Assembly (NCBI RefSeq): GCF_014873535.1
Contig: NZ_JADBEF010000001.1
Coordinates: 3,534,001 to 3,598,000 of the forward strand
Direction: 5' to 3'
DNA length: 64,000 nt
DNA from: Nonomuraea africana
Lineage (GTDB): Bacteria > Actinomycetota > Actinomycetes > Streptosporangiales > Streptosporangiaceae
Of the stretch, positions 48,566 through 62,774 are shown one piece after another (position 1 is the first letter of the stretch; each line of letters begins with the position of its first letter). The notes under the pieces are model-generated. The model made no database searches. It had not been told where the DNA came from and saw only the letters and a program-made list of their open reading frames with translations. The translations under genes were made by a program, and so were the position numbers.

Positions 48566-49248
48566 TGACGATCAGGGTGCTGCTGGTGGACGACCAGCCG
48601 CTGCTTCGCACGGGGTTCCGCCTGATCCTCGAGGCCGAGTCCGACATCGCGGTGGTCGGACAGGCGGGTGACGGCAACGGCGCGCTCGAACAGGCCCGCG
48701 CGTTACTGCCTGACGTGGTCCTGATGGACATCAGGATGCCGGGCGTCGACGGGATCGAGGCGACACGCAGGATCGTGCGCGAGGCCGCGGCGGGAGCGCA
48801 TGTGCCGAAGGTGCTGGTGCTGACGACGTTCGACCTCGACGAGTACATCGTCGAGGCGCTGCGCTCGGGGGCGTCGGGGTTCCTGCTGAAGGACGTGCCG
48901 CCCGACGAGCTGGTGCAGGCGATCAGGGTGGTGGCGGCGGGCGACGCGATCGTGGCGCCCAGCGTCACCAGGCGGCTGCTCGACAGGTTCGCCGCCAAGC
49001 TGCCCTCCGCCTACCAGCAGACGACGCCGGCGCGGCTCGACCGGTTGACGGAGCGGGAGCTCGAGGTGCTGAGGCTCATCGCCAAGGGCATGTCCAACGC
49101 CGAGATCGCGGGCAAGCTGGTGGTGAGCGAGACGACGGTCAAGACGCACGTCGGCAACGTCCTGACCAAGCTGGGCCTGCGCGACCGCGTCCAGGCGGTC
49201 GTCCTGGCCTACGAAACCGGCCTCACCACCCCCGGCGCCCTATCCTGA
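48562..49248 (+). CDS. NarL/FixJ-family response regulator
   Basis: A 228-residue regulator: receiver domain with acidic pocket VDDQ, phospho-acceptor Asp56 (VVLMDIRMPG), Thr at LVLTTF and Lys110 (GFLLKDV), then a LuxR-type HTH (LTERELEVLRLIAKGMSNAEIAGKLVVSETTVKTHVGNVLTKLGL). It is translationally coupled to the histidine kinase, with AAGGACGG before the paired ATGs (48562, 48565). No target operon is identifiable here. Confidence 0.94.
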   Translation: MMTIRVLLVDDQPLLRTGFRLILEAESDIAVVGQAGDGNGALEQARALLPDVVLMDIRMPGVDGIEATRRIVREAAAGAHVPKVLVLTTFDLDEYIVEALRSGASGFLLKDVPPDELVQAIRVVAAGDAIVAPSVTRRLLDRFAAKLPSAYQQTTPARLDRLTERELEVLRLIAKGMSNAEIAGKLVVSETTVKTHVGNVLTKLGLRDRVQAVVLAYETGLTTPGALS

Positions 49249-49305
49249 CCCCTCCCCGAGCGGAGGGGGCCGAGGTCTCTTAGATGACTGGGCCCGCACG
49301 GGGTC

Positions 49306-49523
49306 GGGGTTTCTCGAAGGACGCGGGTCCGCACGGCGTTGGGGTTTCTCGAGACGGGCTGGCCGTAGCGCCTGGCTGGGGTTTGTTGAGGGGCCGCGGA
49401 CGGCTCGCGCCCGAACCCGGTGCGCTCTCCAGGTGGACCGGGGCCTGGGCGCGGGGTTGGGGTTTCTCGGAGAACGCAGGCCCGAACAGGGCGGGGTCTC
49501 CCGAGGCGGGCGAGGGTTTTCGA
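49306..49523. repeat. Intergenic minisatellite around GGGGTTTCTCG
   Basis: The core GGGGTTTCTCG(A/G) or a close variant occurs at 49306, 49341, 49378, 49459 and 49514, at multiples of about 35-41 bp, separated by GC-rich sequence with CCCGCACGG/GCCCGAAC elements. It fills the 49249-49733 gap together with the hairpin below; no gene is supported. Confidence 0.6.
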
Positions 49524-49640
49524 TGGCGCCGTACGACGCGGGCCCGAGCCGGGGAGCTCTCCAAAGGAGCTGACGGTTGAGCGCGGGGCGTTGGGGTGGC
49601 CGGCCACGGGAGCTGGAGGAGCGTCTCCCTGGAGGGAGGC

Positions 49641-49660
49641 CAGCCCCGTGACCGGGGTGG
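49641..49660 (-). terminator. Probable terminator after the peptide transporter operon
   Basis: CCCCG (49644-49648) and CGGGG (49653-49657) form a short stable hairpin about 75 nt beyond the last transporter gene. Confidence 0.35.
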
Positions 49661-49733
49661 GCTCGATCCGGCTGTGCCGTAAAGGACAGTGTGTAAAGGA
49701 CAGGGATCGAGCCCGGACAGCGGAGAGGTGGCG

Positions 49734-50743
<1,010 letters not shown>

Positions 50744-50747
<4 letters not shown>

Positions 50748-51768
50748 GTGGTCTCCAGCATCGGCTTGATCTCGCTCTCCCACAGCTGCCTGCGCTCCTC
50801 AGGGGCCATGTGGCACCTGACGAGGTGGCCTGGGCTCGTCTTCAGCAGCTCGGGAACCTCGGTGTCGGCCCGTCCCTTGGTGCGCTCGGCGTAGGGGCAG
50901 CGCGGGTGGAAGGCGCAGCCGGGCGGGACGTTGATGAGGGAGGGGGGTGATCCCTTGATCGGCAGCAGCCGCTCGGTGCGCTCCCTGTCGAGGCGCGGCA
51001 TCGAGCCGAGCAGGCCCCAGGTGTAGGGGTGTTCGGGGTCGTAGAACACGGTCTCGGCGGGGCCGTACTCCACGCACTTGCCGCCGTACATCACCAGGAT
51101 GTCGTCCGACAGCTCGGCCACCACGCCGAGGTCGTGGGTGATGATGATCAGCGCGGAGTTGAACTCGCGCTGCAGGTCGCGCATCAGGTCGAGGATCTGC
51201 GCCTGGACGGTGACGTCGAGCGCGGTGGTGGGCTCGTCGGCGATGAGCAGCTCGGGGTCGCACGACAGGGCCATGGCGATCATGGCGCGCTGGCGCATGC
51301 CGCCGGAGAACTGGTGCGGGTAGTCGTCGACACGGCTGGTGGGCTCGGGGATGCCGACCCTGCCGAGCATGTCGATCGCGTGCTTGCGGGCCACCTTCTT
51401 GGTGACGTCGTGGTGGATGCGGTAGGCCTCCACGATCTGGTCGCCGACCGTGTAGTACGGGTGCATGGCCGACAGCGGATCCTGGAAGATCATCGCCATC
51501 TTCTTGCCGCGCAGGCGCCGCACGTGGTCGGCCGAGGCGCCGACGAGCTCCTCCCCGTCGAGCCAGATCTCGCCGGACATCTTGGCCCGGCCGCCCTTGT
51601 GCAGGCCGAGGATGCCGAGGCTGGTCACGCTCTTGCCGGAGCCCGACTCGCCGACGATGCCGAGCGTCTTGCCGCGCTCGAGCGCGAACGACAGGCCGTC
51701 GACGGACTTGACCAGTCCGTCGTCCGTCGGGAAGTGGATGCGCAGGTCCTTGACGTCGAGAAAAGCGG

Positions 51769-51772
<4 letters not shown>
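50744..51772 (-). CDS. Oligopeptide ABC transporter ATPase (DppD/OppD-like)
   Basis: A 342-residue ABC ATPase: Walker [10 protein letters not shown], signature [15 protein letters not shown], Walker [14 protein letters not shown]-loop IITHDLG, and the oligopeptide C-terminal extension [18 protein letters not shown]. It would pair with the following ATPase as a heterodimer. Its ATG overlaps the permease stop (ATGA), and its stop overlaps the next start, giving tight coupling. Confidence 0.93.
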
Positions 51773-52782
<1,010 letters not shown>

Positions 52783-52862
52783 AGTGCCCGGCTCCGGTCC
52801 CCGGCCGGTCGTGCCGGCCGGGGACCTGCTGCCTTCACCCGCCTATCTAGGTGTGGATCGAC

Positions 52863-54644
52863 TTACTGCTGGACGCCCAGGCCGACGTAGTCGTACATCT
52901 GCTGGGAGTCGCTGATGAAGACGTTGGTCAGCCCCTTGCCGCGGATGTACAGGGCCTTGCCGTACACGCTGGGCATGACGACGGCCTGGTCGATGACCAT
53001 GTGGTCGATCTGGGTCCACAGGTCGGCGCGCTTGGCGGCGTCCGGCTCGGCCTTGATCTGGTCGATCATCTTGTCGACCTCGGGGATCTTGACGCTGAGG
53101 TTGTAGTTACCGGCGTCGCGGATGTCCCGGCTGTCCATGATGGCCTGCATGAAGCCGTAGGTGTCAGGGTAGTCGGAACCCCAGCCGTTGATGGCCAGAC
53201 CGATCTTGTTCTCCTTGACGTAGGACGGCTTGCCCGCGTAGAGGGCGAAGTAGTCGTCCTGCGGGAACGGCTTGAGCGCGAGCTTGATGCCGACGCGGGC
53301 CAGCGCCTGCTGCAGCGACTCGGCCGCGGCCTTCTCCTTGGTCCGCTCGGTGCGGTAGGAGATGTTGGTCTCGAAGCCGTTGGGCTGGCCGCACTTGGCC
53401 AGCGCCGCCTTGGCCTTCTCGACGTCGCCCTTGTCGCCCTCGGACTTGTAGAGGTCGATCTCCTTGTGACCGGCCAGGCTCGGCGGGATCATGGAGGTGG
53501 CCGGGATGCCGCCGGTCTCGCCGCCGTAGGCGCGGAAGAGGCTGTTGCGGTCGGCGGCGAAGGCGATCGCCCTGCGGCACTCGACGTTGTCCAGCGGGGC
53601 GACGTCGGGAATGATCGAGGTGTACCAGGTGCGCTGCTGGACCGGGTTGTCGGTGCGGGCCTTCAGCGCCGGGTCCGGCAGGACCTTCGGCAGGGCCGCG
53701 TTGCCGATGCCGAGGCCGTCGACGGCGACCTGGATGTCACCGGAGATCAGCCTGTTGTCGACGTCGTCGGCGTTGACGCCGGTCTGCACCTCGATGCGGT
53801 CGGGCAGGGCCGGGCGGTTGGGGTCGGTGGCCGCGTCCCACTGGTCGTTGCGGACCATGGTGAAGCCCTTGCCGATCTCGTTCTTCTCGAACTTGTAGGG
53901 GCCCGTCGAGATGACGTGCTCCTGGTACTTCGTGCCGGTGTCTTTGTCCTTGGGGACAGGCATCGTCATCGGCATCTGCATGATGTAGTCGAACAGACCG
54001 AACGGTTCCTTCAAATGGAAGATGATCGTGTGGTCGTCCGGGGTCTCGACGGCGGAGGAGAAGTCGGCGTCCTTCGACTTGTAGGCGCCCTTGTAACCCT
54101 TCGGCCAGTCGAGCAGCGCGTTGAGGTAGGTCGGCCCGTTCGGGTGGATCTCCTTGTCGAACTGGCGCGCCACCGCGTAGGCGACGTCCTTGGAGGTCAC
54201 CTCGGTGCCGTCCTCGAACTTCACGCCCTTGCGCAGCGTGTAGGTCCACGTCTTGGCGTCGTCGCTGGACTTGCCGAGGCTCTCGGCCAGGTCGGGGACC
54301 AGGGTGTTGCCGTCGGCGCCGGGGGCGGACTTGAACATCAGCAGCGCGCGCCCGTACAGGCGGGCGAAGTTGAGCGAGTAGCCGTAGTAGGTGTTGCCGG
54401 GGTCGAGGCTGTCCCAGTCGGCCGTGTTGGCCATCTTGAGAGTGCCGCCCTTCTTGTCAGAAGGGTTGTAGATCTTGCCGATCGCGGCGTCGGCGACTTC
54501 CGTGCCGCCCGCCGTCGCGCCCGTGGCCGCCGGAGCGCTCTGGCCCTGACCGGGGGCCTGGGTCGGCGTGCCCGCGCAGGCTGCCAGCGCCATGGCCAGG
54601 GTCAGCCCGGCCGCGGCCGTCGTTAGAGCGGATTTTCTTCTCAA
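52863..54644 (-). CDS. Peptide ABC transporter substrate-binding lipoprotein
   Basis: A 593-residue family 5 extracellular solute-binding protein, anchored by a lipid on Cys23 (lipobox LAAC). The body shows KKGGTLKMANTADWDSLDPG, WTYTLRKGVKFEDGTEVTSKDVAYA, AFAADRNSLF and NGWGSDYPDTYG, typical of DppA/OppA. TTG 54644 is the start, with AAAGGGG about 10 nt upstream. It is placed between the two permease genes. Peptides are the likely substrates, though nickel or other ligands also occur in this family. Confidence 0.93.
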   Translation of the reverse strand: MRRKSALTTAAAGLTLAMALAACAGTPTQAPGQGQSAPAATGATAGGTEVADAAIGKIYNPSDKKGGTLKMANTADWDSLDPGNTYYGYSLNFARLYGRALLMFKSAPGADGNTLVPDLAESLGKSSDDAKTWTYTLRKGVKFEDGTEVTSKDVAYAVARQFDKEIHPNGPTYLNALLDWPKGYKGAYKSKDADFSSAVETPDDHTIIFHLKEPFGLFDYIMQMPMTMPVPKDKDTGTKYQEHVISTGPYKFEKNEIGKGFTMVRNDQWDAATDPNRPALPDRIEVQTGVNADDVDNRLISGDIQVAVDGLGIGNAALPKVLPDPALKARTDNPVQQRTWYTSIIPDVAPLDNVECRRAIAFAADRNSLFRAYGGETGGIPATSMIPPSLAGHKEIDLYKSEGDKGDVEKAKAALAKCGQPNGFETNISYRTERTKEKAAAESLQQALARVGIKLALKPFPQDDYFALYAGKPSYVKENKIGLAINGWGSDYPDTYGFMQAIMDSRDIRDAGNYNLSVKIPEVDKMIDQIKAEPDAAKRADLWTQIDHMVIDQAVVMPSVYGKALYIRGKGLTNVFISDSQQMYDYVGLGVQQ

Positions 54645-54695
54645 GGTGTCGCACCCCTTTGGGTTGGAAGCAGGGTTAAGGGAGTCCGAGAGAGG

Positions 54696-55694
54696 TCAGC
54701 GGTTGCCTCGCGGGTCGAGCGCGTCTCGCAGGCCGTCGCCGAACAGGTTGAAGGCAAGCACGGTGATGAAGATCGCCAGGCCCGGGAAGATCATGAAGTG
54801 CGGGATCGTGTAGAACCTGGCGGCGTCCGACAGCATGCCACCCCAGGTCGGCGTCGGCGGGCGCACACCCACGCCGAGGAACGACAGCGCCGCCTCGAAC
54901 AGGATGTTCGAGGGGATCAGCAGGGTGGCGTAGATCAGGATCGGCGCGATCAGGTTGGGCAGGAGCTCGCGGAAGATGATGTACGGCCCGCGGGCCCCCA
55001 GGCTCTTGGCCGCGTCGACGAACTCGCGCTCGCGCAGTGACAGTGTCTGGCCCCGGATGATCCGGCCCAGGTAGGGCCAGTTGAAGAAGCCGATGATGAA
55101 GATCAGCAGTGTCACGCGGAGCGTGTCGCCCGACAGCCCGAACGCCTGGTCGGGGACGACTCCGGCGAGCGCGAGGGCGAAGACCAGGAGCGGGAAGGCG
55201 AGGAAGACGTCCATCGCCCTGCCGATCAGGGTGTCGGCCCAGCCGCCGAAGTAGCCGGCGATGACGCCGAGGGTGGTGCCGATGACCACCGACAGCAGCG
55301 TGGCGAGGAAGGCGATCAGCAGCGAGATGCGCGCTCCGTAGACCACCCGGCTGAAGATGTCGCGGCCGTTGACCGGCTCGACGCCGAACAGGAACTCGGA
55401 GGTGATGCCGCCCCAGGGCCCGATGGGAGCCTGGGTGCCGATGTCGGTCAGTTCCTCGTGGTACTCCAGCGGGTCGTGTCCGAACCAGCTCACCAGCAGC
55501 GGCGCGAAGACCGCCACCAGCATGAGAAAGATGATCACGATGGCGCCGGCCATGGCGACGCGGTCTCGTCTGAGCCGCCGCCACGCGATCTGGCCCAGCG
55601 AGCGGCCCTCGATCGCCTTGGCGTCCGCTCCGGCCACCACCGCTTCGGGAGCGGCCTGGCTGGCCGACTCCGGCACGTCGAGCGGTGCGGTCAT
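54696..55694 (-). CDS. Oligopeptide ABC transporter permease (DppC-like)
   Basis: A 332-residue permease with an extended cytoplasmic N terminus (about 1-45), the DppC pattern RDRVAMAGAIVIIFLMLVAVFAPLL, LFGVEPVNGRDIFSRVVYGARISL, EAA motif FVDAAKSLGARGPYIIFRELLPNL and the closing DGLRDALDPRGNR. It is the first gene of the operon, with GAGGAGGGCGC before ATG 55694. Confidence 0.93.
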   Translation of the reverse strand: MTAPLDVPESASQAAPEAVVAGADAKAIEGRSLGQIAWRRLRRDRVAMAGAIVIIFLMLVAVFAPLLVSWFGHDPLEYHEELTDIGTQAPIGPWGGITSEFLFGVEPVNGRDIFSRVVYGARISLLIAFLATLLSVVIGTTLGVIAGYFGGWADTLIGRAMDVFLAFPLLVFALALAGVVPDQAFGLSGDTLRVTLLIFIIGFFNWPYLGRIIRGQTLSLREREFVDAAKSLGARGPYIIFRELLPNLIAPILIYATLLIPSNILFEAALSFLGVGVRPPTPTWGGMLSDAARFYTIPHFMIFPGLAIFITVLAFNLFGDGLRDALDPRGNR

Positions 55695-55827
55695 GCGCCC
55701 TCCTCTGTCCTGACCTTCCAGGAGGCGGGCACGACCATAGTTGTGCGCATGCTGTTCCTGCCCCCTGGGTTAGACGGCGTCGTCCGATCAGGCACCGGCC
55801 CGGTCTGGACTCACGCCCCTACTTGCC

Positions 55828-55848
55828 GGGACCGTCCGTCACGGTCCC
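55828..55848 (-). terminator. Hairpin between a membrane protein gene and the transporter operon
   Basis: Perfect 8-bp arms GGGACCGT (55828-55835) and ACGGTCCC (55841-55848). It may terminate the membrane protein transcript from 56011. The remainder of the 55695-56010 gap should hold the transporter promoter; nothing else is seen. Confidence 0.4.
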
Positions 55849-56010
55849 AGGAGGCAGGATGTATGGCCTGAGCTGCGCTGACTAGTCCCCACGCGCGCTA
55901 TGTGGCTCAACTGTGATTCGGGCGAAACGCATTCGTATCGATCTTGGTGCGAATGTCTACAGCCCGTTCCGGTTGGGTCTCGGAACTGTGACATTGCACA
56001 GGCTCCGGCT

Positions 56011-56490
56011 TCAGCTGATGCCGCGACGCTTGAGAATGTCCTCGATATCGGAGAAATCATCGTCGTTCGTCCTGGGCTTCGGCTGTGCGATGGCAGGCTT
56101 TCCCGCCGGAGCCGACGTCGCGGGCTTCTGCTCCGCCGCGGGGCGGGCCGAAGCGGCGGACGGGGCGGGCGCGGCCGCCGACAGCCGCCTCGCCCTGATG
56201 ACGCCCGAGACCATGAACAGCACCATCGACAGGCCGGCCAGCGCCACGCCCACCCACGTGAACGGGTTGAAGACCAGGCTCGTCACGAAGGAGACGGCGG
56301 TGGCGCCGATCGTCCACAGCGCGCTGAGCGCGCCGGTCAGGTAGGCGGCCATCGGCAGCAGCGACCAGGCGGCCAGCCGCATGGCGGCCACCGCTCCCCT
56401 GCGGCGCAGCAGCAGGAAGCTGAACACCAGGCCCACGCCCGTGGCGCCGGCGCACAACGGCAACCACGCGATGCTATTGAATCCACCCAT
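56011..56490 (-). CDS. Four-pass membrane protein with basic C-terminal tail
   Basis: A 159-residue protein with four predicted transmembrane segments (about 7-28, 36-54, 57-78, 81-101) and a disordered Ala/Pro-rich tail (about 105-145) ending in a conserved-looking DDFSDIEDILKRRGIS. That C-terminal acidic-then-basic helix is the best candidate for an interaction site. GAGGGGCGG precedes ATG 56490, which is preferred over an upstream in-frame start. No named family recognised. Confidence 0.75.
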   Translation of the reverse strand: MGGFNSIAWLPLCAGATGVGLVFSFLLLRRRGAVAAMRLAAWSLLPMAAYLTGALSALWTIGATAVSFVTSLVFNPFTWVGVALAGLSMVLFMVSGVIRARRLSAAAPAPSAASARPAAEQKPATSAPAGKPAIAQPKPRTNDDDFSDIEDILKRRGIS

Positions 56491-56550
56491 AACGGCCGCC
56501 CCTCGTCTCGCTGACCTCTCCATCCTGGCACGCGAAAGGCCCGCCGCCGC

Positions 56551-56582
56551 TCCTCCCTGAGGAGGGATCTTCCCCTAGGGGA
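56551..56582 (-). terminator. Hairpins after the HAD phosphatase gene
   Basis: A TCCTC/GAGGA hairpin (56551-56563) is followed by the perfect 12-bp palindrome TCCCCTAGGGGA (56571-56582), about 40-70 nt beyond the HAD gene stop. Confidence 0.4.
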
Positions 56583-56621
56583 TGGTTCCTCCCCCGGGGA
56601 CGCGGCGCGCGGGCCCTTGCG

Positions 56622-57275
56622 TCAGGCCGAGGCGGGCGGCACGAGGGAGCGCAGGCGGGCGACGCTGACCTCGGTGAGCGAGGACACCACCAGGCGGCCT
56701 GGAGCCGGCTCGATGGGCAGCAGGCTCGGGACGGCGACCACCGCGCACCCCGCGGCCGTTCCGGCGGCCACGCCGTTGGGTGAGTCCTCCAGCACGACGC
56801 AGCGCACGGGCTCGACGCCCAGGAGGGCGGCGGCGGTGAGGTACGGCTCGGGGTCGGGCTTGGTGCGGGTCACGTCGTCGGCCGTCACGATCACATCGAA
56901 GTGCTCGCGGCCGACCGAGGCCAGCACCGACTCGGCGATCTCCTTCAGCGACGAGGTCACCAGCGCGACGGGCACGCCCTCCGCGCGCAGGTCGCCGAGC
57001 AGTTCGAACGCCCCGGGCAGGGTCCGCACCCCGTCGGCCAGCGCGGCCACCATGCCGTCGATCATCCAGCCGCGCAGGACCTCGGGCGAGACCGAGGAGC
57101 CGGACACGGCCAGCATGTAGTCGACGGTGCGCTCCATGGAGCCGCCGACCAGGTGGGTCTGGTGTTCGGGGGTCCAGACGCCACCGAGGACGCCCATCAC
57201 CTCGGTCTCGATCTTCAGCCACACCTTCTCGGTGTCGACCAGCAAGCCGTCCATGTCGAAGAAGGCCGCGTCCAC
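56622..57275 (-). CDS. HAD-family phosphatase (beta-phosphoglucomutase-like)
   Basis: A 217-residue haloacid dehalogenase superfamily enzyme, subfamily IA. Motif I FFDMDGLLVDTE (nucleophile Asp), motif II VALVTSS, the Lys of motif III (RTKPDPEPYL) and motif IV VVLEDSPNGVAAG are intact. It likely dephosphorylates a small sugar phosphate or acts as a mutase; the substrate is unknown. GTG 57275 follows GGGGGGAAA. It lies downstream of metH on the same strand but behind the metH terminator. Confidence 0.9.
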   Translation of the reverse strand: MDAAFFDMDGLLVDTEKVWLKIETEVMGVLGGVWTPEHQTHLVGGSMERTVDYMLAVSGSSVSPEVLRGWMIDGMVAALADGVRTLPGAFELLGDLRAEGVPVALVTSSLKEIAESVLASVGREHFDVIVTADDVTRTKPDPEPYLTAAALLGVEPVRCVVLEDSPNGVAAGTAAGCAVVAVPSLLPIEPAPGRLVVSSLTEVSVARLRSLVPPASA

Positions 57276-57398
57276 TTTCCCCCCGGAGCTATCGGAATCG
57301 GACTACTACCGTAGGACGTAGGCGGGCGATCATGGTCATCGACCCGGCGGAGTGTCTCCACGGACGCCGTGACGGCGCCGGCCCCGTGCGCTCGATGA

Positions 57399-57466
57399 GG
57401 CGTGTCCCTGGACGGGCGCGGGCCCCCTTGCCCCGGGTGATGCCTGGCCCCGCCTGCCGTACGGCG
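57399..57466. repeat. Dispersed repeat copy, also found after helY
   Basis: GTGTCCCTGGACGGGCG (57402-57418) and, about 45 nt on, GCCTGCCGTACGG match the sequence at 240-256 and 288-299 downstream of helY. Both copies lie just beyond the 3' end of a minus-strand gene and run into its terminator hairpin. Confidence 0.6.
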
Positions 57467-57485
57467 GAGCGGGAGGGACGGGGCC
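57446..57485 (-). terminator. Terminator hairpin after metH
   Basis: Arms GGCCCCG (57446-57452) and CGGGGCC (57479-57485) enclose a further CCGTACGG palindrome, 25 nt beyond the metH stop. Confidence 0.5.
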
Positions 57486-57509
57486 GCGCCCCGCTCCTCC
57501 CGCCCCCGA

Positions 57510-60968
<3,459 letters not shown>

Positions 60969-60975
60969 GCGGCCA

Positions 60976-60981
60976 AGCTTA
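60976..60981 (-). promoter_or_regulatory. -10 box for leaderless metH
   Basis: On the minus strand TAAGCT lies 7 nt before ATG 60968. Confidence 0.4.
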
Positions 60982-61031
60982 ACGGGCGCTACCCTGTCGG
61001 CAATTGACGCCACGTCCAATTGGAATCGCTC

Positions 61032-61487
61032 ATGGCCTACCGCACCGTGCTCGTCGGCACCGACGGCTCCCCCTCCTCCTTCCGCGCCGTGTCGGCCGCC
61101 GCCTCCCTCGCCGCCGCCACCGGCGCCACCCTCGTCCTGGCCTGCGCCTACCTGCCGATGCGCGAGAGCAGCAGGGCGGCCGCCGCCGACGCGCTCGGCG
61201 ACCTGGCCTACAAGGTCAGCGGATCCACCCCCGCCGACGACGCGCTGCGCGCGGCCCGCGAGCACGCGGTGGCCGCCGGGGCGACGGAGATCGTGCTGGC
61301 GGCCGAGGAGGGCGACGCCGTGGACGCCCTGATCAAGCTGGCCGACCGGCACCGCGCCGACCTGCTCGTGGTCGGCAACAGAGGGCTCAACAGCCTGGCG
61401 GGACGGCTGCTCGGGTCGGTGCCCTCCAGCGTCACCCACCGCGCCACCTGCGACGTCCTGGTCGTGCACACCACCTCGGGAAAGTGA
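61032..61487 (+). CDS. Universal stress protein (UspA family)
   Basis: A 151-residue single-domain Usp. YRTVLVGTDGSPSS opens the nucleotide-binding fold, and the ATP-binding signature VVGNRGLNSLAGRLLGSVPS is complete, so it is likely an ATP-binding Usp. Such proteins respond to stress in the cytoplasm. ATG 61032 is chosen; TTG 61020 is possible. It is divergent from metH, with only 63 nt between starts. Confidence 0.9.
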   Translation: MAYRTVLVGTDGSPSSFRAVSAAASLAAATGATLVLACAYLPMRESSRAAAADALGDLAYKVSGSTPADDALRAAREHAVAAGATEIVLAAEEGDAVDALIKLADRHRADLLVVGNRGLNSLAGRLLGSVPSSVTHRATCDVLVVHTTSGK

Positions 61488-61647
61488 TCGGCCCCTGGTC
61501 GCGCACGGGCCTCCGCCTCCAGGTCAGCGCGACGCGGGCGGCGGCACCGGGGAACGGCCCGGCGAATTACGCCCGTGGAGATCAGTGACGTAGCGCCCGC
61601 CCCACCGCATAGGCTTAGGCGTTGAGAACAGCGAGAGGAGGCGGCGC

Positions 61648-62505
61648 GTGATCGAGCTCGAAGGGCTCCCCGAGCTCGTCGATCCGGTGCTCATCGCCGC
61701 GTTCGAAGGGTGGAACGACGCCGGTGAGGCGTCCAGCGGCGTGATCGCCCACCTGGAGAGCGAATGGAAGGCAGAGCCGCTGATCGCGCTGGACCCGGAG
61801 GACTACTACGACTTCCAGGTCACGCGCCCCATCGTGGAGATGGGTGACGGGCTGACCCGCTCGATCGTCTGGCCGACGACGAGGTTGTCGCTGGCCCGGC
61901 CGCCGGGCTTCGAGCGCGACGTGGTGCTGCTGCGCGGCATCGAGCCGAACATGCGCTGGCGCGGCTTCTGCGACGAGATCGTGGGCATCGCGCACGAGCT
62001 GGGCATCGAGCTGACGGTGATGCTGGGCGCGCTGCTCAACGACTCGCCGCACACCCGTCCCGTGCCGATCGTGGGGTCGGCGACCGACGAGGGGCTGGCC
62101 CGCTCGATCAATCTCGAGCTGACCCGCTACGAGGGGCCGACGGGCATCGTCGGCGTCCTGCAGCACGCGTTCGGCGCGGCGGGGCTGCGGGCGGTCTCAC
62201 TGTGGGCCTCGGTGCCCCACTACGTGGCCCAGCCCCCCAACCCGAAGGCGACGCTGGCGTTGCTGCGCAGGGTGGAGGACGTGCTGGAGCTCCCCATTCC
62301 GCTGGGCGACCTCGTGGAGGAGTCGCGCGCGTGGGAGAACGGCGTGGACGAGCTCGCCTCTCAGGACACCGAGGTGGCCGAGTACGTCAAGGAGCTCGAG
62401 GAGCGCAAGGACGCCGCCGAGCTGCCCGAGGCCTCGGGCGACGCGATCGCCGCCGAGTTCGAGCGCTACCTGCGACGCAGGGACCACGACCCCGGCGACC
62501 AGTGA
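61648..62505 (+). CDS. PAC2 family protein
   Basis: A 285-residue protein of the PAC2 (proteasome assembly chaperone 2-like) family: LVDPVLIAAFEGWNDAGEASSG, DFQVTRPIVEMGDG, LGALLNDSPHTRPVP and LWASVPHYVA, with a Glu-rich C-terminal helix. The fold is homologous to eukaryotic proteasome assembly chaperones, but actinobacterial members have no established role; many genomes with proteasomes also carry PAC2 proteins. GGAGG precedes GTG 61648. Confidence 0.9.
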   Translation: MIELEGLPELVDPVLIAAFEGWNDAGEASSGVIAHLESEWKAEPLIALDPEDYYDFQVTRPIVEMGDGLTRSIVWPTTRLSLARPPGFERDVVLLRGIEPNMRWRGFCDEIVGIAHELGIELTVMLGALLNDSPHTRPVPIVGSATDEGLARSINLELTRYEGPTGIVGVLQHAFGAAGLRAVSLWASVPHYVAQPPNPKATLALLRRVEDVLELPIPLGDLVEESRAWENGVDELASQDTEVAEYVKELEERKDAAELPEASGDAIAAEFERYLRRRDHDPGDQ

Positions 62506-62555
62506 GTCACGCGCTCTGACAGGTCCGCGTGACGGCTCGTCGCGGCCGGCAGAAA

Positions 62556-62666
62556 TGTGGCAACTGACAGGGAAGTTTCAGGAGTTGCTTGCCACAATTC
62601 TCTATGGTTTCGGGTAATAATCAGTGCCTCGCACGTTCCAGCGGTATTTCGCACATACCTGGAACG
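62556..62666. promoter_or_regulatory. Two inverted repeats in an AT-richer leader
   Basis: TGTGGCAA/TTGCCACA (62556-62563 and 62589-62596) and CGTTCCAG/CTGGAACG (62634-62641 and 62659-62666) are both perfect 8-bp pairs. They sit in the 62506-62774 gap, which is clearly AT-richer than its surroundings, upstream of the TetR-like gene. They could be operators or RNA hairpins. Confidence 0.45.
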
Positions 62667-62774
62667 CCAACTCGCAACCATTGCACGACCAGGAAAAGAC
62701 AACTCTGTAACTTCGGTGAATTGCGGCACGGCCACGTTGAACCTACCCATGTGACTGCGCACGTTAGGGCAACC

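Noticed and set aside
60969..61031. Cobalamin riboswitch upstream of metH
   Set aside because: The gap to the divergent gene is only 63 nt, and the metH start looks leaderless, leaving no space for the element.
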